A DNA stretch of 15,847 nt from Rhodospirillaceae bacterium (GTDB lineage Bacteria; Pseudomonadota; Alphaproteobacteria; UBA8366; GCA-2717185), in NCBI GenBank assembly GCA_002717185.1, contig PBDC01000020.1, positions 1 through 15,847 on the forward strand, given 5' to 3'. Below the pieces are notes generated by a model that made no database searches, was not told where the DNA came from, and saw only the letters and a program-made list of their open reading frames with translations. Position 1 is the stretch's first letter; each line of letters begins with the position of its first letter. Below are positions 14,282 to 15,847 of the stretch, piece after piece. The position numbers and the translations under genes were made by a program.

Positions 14282-15481
14282 CTACAACTGCAGGATCGCC
14301 TTCGCTACAATATTGCGCTGAATTTCCGAAGAGCCACCAGCGATTGATTTCATGCGATTGCTGAGATACATCGGCAGGAAGGCGATGCCATTTTCCGGCG
14401 CGATCGGGGGTCGGTTCGTGCCGCCTTCCAGCGCTTCGGGCTCGTAGGGGTTGGCGTAATAGCCAAGCGCTTCGACACCAAGCATGTCCGTTTCCTGTAG
14501 GAGTTCGGCGTTCTGGATATTCAGAGCAGAGGAAACGGGGCCCGGTGGCTTGCCAGTACTCAGATTGGCGAGGACGCGCTGCTCGGACGCCTCGAGCATC
14601 GTCGCCTTAATCTGAAGATATTTTAGATCTCGGGCGAAATCTGAGTCGTCGCGCAAGCTTTCGCCATCTGCCCGTGTCGTTTTGGCAAGCGCCTCGATGC
14701 GTCCCAGGGTGCGGCGAAGTTCGACCGATCCCATGGAAAAACGTTCGAACTCGAGTAGATATTTGGCCACCGTCCAGCCGCTATTTTCTTCGCCGACACG
14801 GTTGATAATCGGCACGCGAACATTCTCGAAGAAGACTTGGTTCAGCTCGTGTACTCCGGCGATGTTTATGATTGGCCGGACCGTGATGCCGGGGCTGGTC
14901 ATGTCGATCAAGAGGAAGCTGATCCCCTCCTGTTTTTTGCCGTCGTTCTTGGTGCGGACTAGGGCGAACATCATATTTGCGTGTTGCGCGTAGCTGGTCC
15001 AAATTTTGGTACCGTTAACGATGTAGTCGTCACCGTTGGCGACGGCTCGGGTTTGTAACGAGGCGAGGTCGGAGCCCGAACCGGGTTCGGAGTAGCCTTG
15101 GCACCAGATATCTTTGCCGCTTAGGATCCGCGGTAGATAGTGGGCCTTCTGTTTTTCTGTGCCATAGCCTATCAACATCGGTCCACACATTCGCAGGCTC
15201 ATTGGGATCAGCGCGGGCGCCTCGGCGCGCACGCATTCCTGGGCAAAGATGTAGCGCTGGACTAGAGACCAGCCAGTACCGCCATATTCGATTGGCCAGT
15301 CCGGGGCGGCCCATCCCTTCTCGTGCAGGATCTGCTGCCATGACATGGATGACTTGATGTCCTGCCAAAGGCTAGTCCTTTTGCGTGCCGCATCGCGCAG
15401 CCCTTCAGTCAGGGATACGTTAAGAAAGGCCCTGATCTTGCCGCGAAAGGCTTCGTCTTCCTGCGAGAACTTTACATCCAT
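14282..15481 (-). CDS. Acyl-CoA dehydrogenase, FadE/PimC-like
   Basis: This 399-residue flavoprotein introduces a double bond at C2-C3 of an acyl-CoA. The family blocks are the N-terminal helical domain, YSEPGSGSDLA at 130-140 (FAD and substrate binding), and the C-terminal AGGSSEIQRNIVAKAIL. The position equal to the MCAD catalytic Glu376 is Gly382, so that base is missing. Glu246 in LLEFERF is placed where isovaleryl-CoA dehydrogenase has Glu254 and is the likely base. The overall pattern is that of large-subunit FadE-like or pimeloyl-CoA dehydrogenase-like enzymes, some of which act as heterodimers with a second subunit not seen here. GAGGA lies six bases before the ATG. It is divergent from the amidohydrolase gene and convergent to the cupin gene. 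Confidence 0.95.
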   Translation of the reverse strand: MDVKFSQEDEAFRGKIRAFLNVSLTEGLRDAARKRTSLWQDIKSSMSWQQILHEKGWAAPDWPIEYGGTGWSLVQRYIFAQECVRAEAPALIPMSLRMCGPMLIGYGTEKQKAHYLPRILSGKDIWCQGYSEPGSGSDLASLQTRAVANGDDYIVNGTKIWTSYAQHANMMFALVRTKNDGKKQEGISFLLIDMTSPGITVRPIINIAGVHELNQVFFENVRVPIINRVGEENSGWTVAKYLLEFERFSMGSVELRRTLGRIEALAKTTRADGESLRDDSDFARDLKYLQIKATMLEASEQRVLANLSTGKPPGPVSSALNIQNAELLQETDMLGVEALGYYANPYEPEALEGGTNRPPIAPENGIAFLPMYLSNRMKSIAGGSSEIQRNIVAKAILQL

Positions 15482-15569
15482 TTATGTTCCTCAATTACGT
15501 TACGCTGCAAGTGTCGCATGCGTGGGCGCACCGGTCTAACATCGTGGCTTATGTTGCGGGGAGAATTCG
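15482..15569. promoter_or_regulatory. Divergent intergenic region with CGCATGCG palindrome
   Basis: These 88 bases separate the acyl-CoA dehydrogenase (-) and amidohydrolase (+) genes and should hold promoters for both. An 8-base palindrome CGCATGCG lies at 15515-15522 near the middle and could be part of an operator. TAACAT at 15537-15542 is a weak + strand -10 candidate without a good -35. Confidence 0.25.
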
Positions 15570-15847
15570 ATGGCGGCAAATACGGGTCAAATTGGACCTG
15601 ATGACGAATGGCTGGAAAAGCTAGACGAGCCAGTTTTGGAGCCAGGTATCCCGGTTGTCGATCCGCATCACCATTTATGGTTGCGTGCCGGCTACAGTTA
15701 TCTGATACCGGAACTCGCGGCCGATATTTCGAGTGGGCACAAAATCGTTGCGACTGTCTTCGCTGAGTGCCATTCCATGTACCGGCAGGACGGTCCGGAA
15801 GAAGAGCGCGCACTGGGCGAGACCGAATTCGTGACCGGACAGGCCGC
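15570..15847 (+). CDS. Amidohydrolase-2 family metal-dependent hydrolase, N-terminal part
   Basis: The frame begins at ATG 15570, with GGGGAG about seven bases upstream, and runs off the end of the window after 92 codons. Residues 29-37 read VVDPHHHLW, in which His33 and His35 form the HxH metal-binding pair at the end of strand 1 of an amidohydrolase TIM barrel. The DPHHHLW form is typical of the amidohydrolase-2 group (predicted lactonases, decarboxylases and related TIM-barrel hydrolases). The following ATVFAECHSMYR segment fits strand 2. A lactonase or hydrolase role would suit the catabolic surroundings. The rest of the active site lies outside the window, so the reaction is not assigned. 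Confidence 0.87.
   Translation, partial: MAANTGQIGPDDEWLEKLDEPVLEPGIPVVDPHHHLWLRAGYSYLIPELAADISSGHKIVATVFAECHSMYRQDGPEEERALGETEFVTGQA

Overview
The window looks like a piece of an alphaproteobacterial chromosome, probably from a free-living, metabolically broad lineage of the Rhodospirillales or an uncultured marine group. The evidence is a moderately GC-rich composition, a slyX gene, the style of the catabolic enzymes, and a GGATCC...GGGTCAAG...TGACA-type palindrome of the kind dispersed in alphaproteobacterial intergenic regions. The genus cannot be told from this stretch. No tRNA, rRNA, CRISPR array, insertion sequence or transposase is visible. Coding density is very high; the longest gene-free stretch is about 190 bases.

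Layout. Positions 1-5348 (+ strand) hold the 3' end of a molybdenum hydroxylase large subunit, its [2Fe-2S] small subunit, a TauE/SafE-type exporter, two Fe(II)/2-oxoglutarate (2OG) dioxygenases of the TauD/TfdA superfamily and a mandelate racemase-type enolase-superfamily enzyme. Positions 5345-9523 (- strand) read, in transcription order, GMC flavoprotein oxidoreductase, TauD-type dioxygenase, short-chain dehydrogenase, TauD-type dioxygenase. The two blocks meet tail to tail with interlocked stop codons. Next come slyX (+), then on the - strand an AtzG/GatC-like small protein, an amidase and a divergent alanine racemase homologue. Positions 12872-14174 (+) hold a phytanoyl-CoA-dioxygenase-like oxygenase and a cupin. 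A long inverted repeat follows, then an acyl-CoA dehydrogenase (-) and, divergent from it, the start of an amidohydrolase (+) that runs off the end.

How the genes may work together (inference). The set reads as a catabolic island for small organic acids, ethers, amides or sulfonates. Five 2OG oxygenases would hydroxylate unactivated carbons, causing C-S, C-O or C-N cleavage. The GMC enzyme and the SDR would oxidise alcohols, the molybdenum hydroxylase would oxidise aldehydes or N-heterocycles, the enolase-family enzyme would dehydrate or epimerise hydroxy-acids, and the acyl-CoA dehydrogenase would start beta-oxidation. The TauE-like transporter beside TauD-like enzymes would fit export of sulfite or another organic anion. 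The amidase pair and the racemase-like protein suggest amide or amino-acid-derived substrates.

Most interesting points: five 2OG oxygenases within about 11.4 kb; three TauD paralogues that keep the TauD-type arginine pair for anionic substrates but not Asn95 of the taurine pocket; and an alanine racemase homologue in which the residue aligned with the PLP-pyridine arginine (Arg219) is cysteine.
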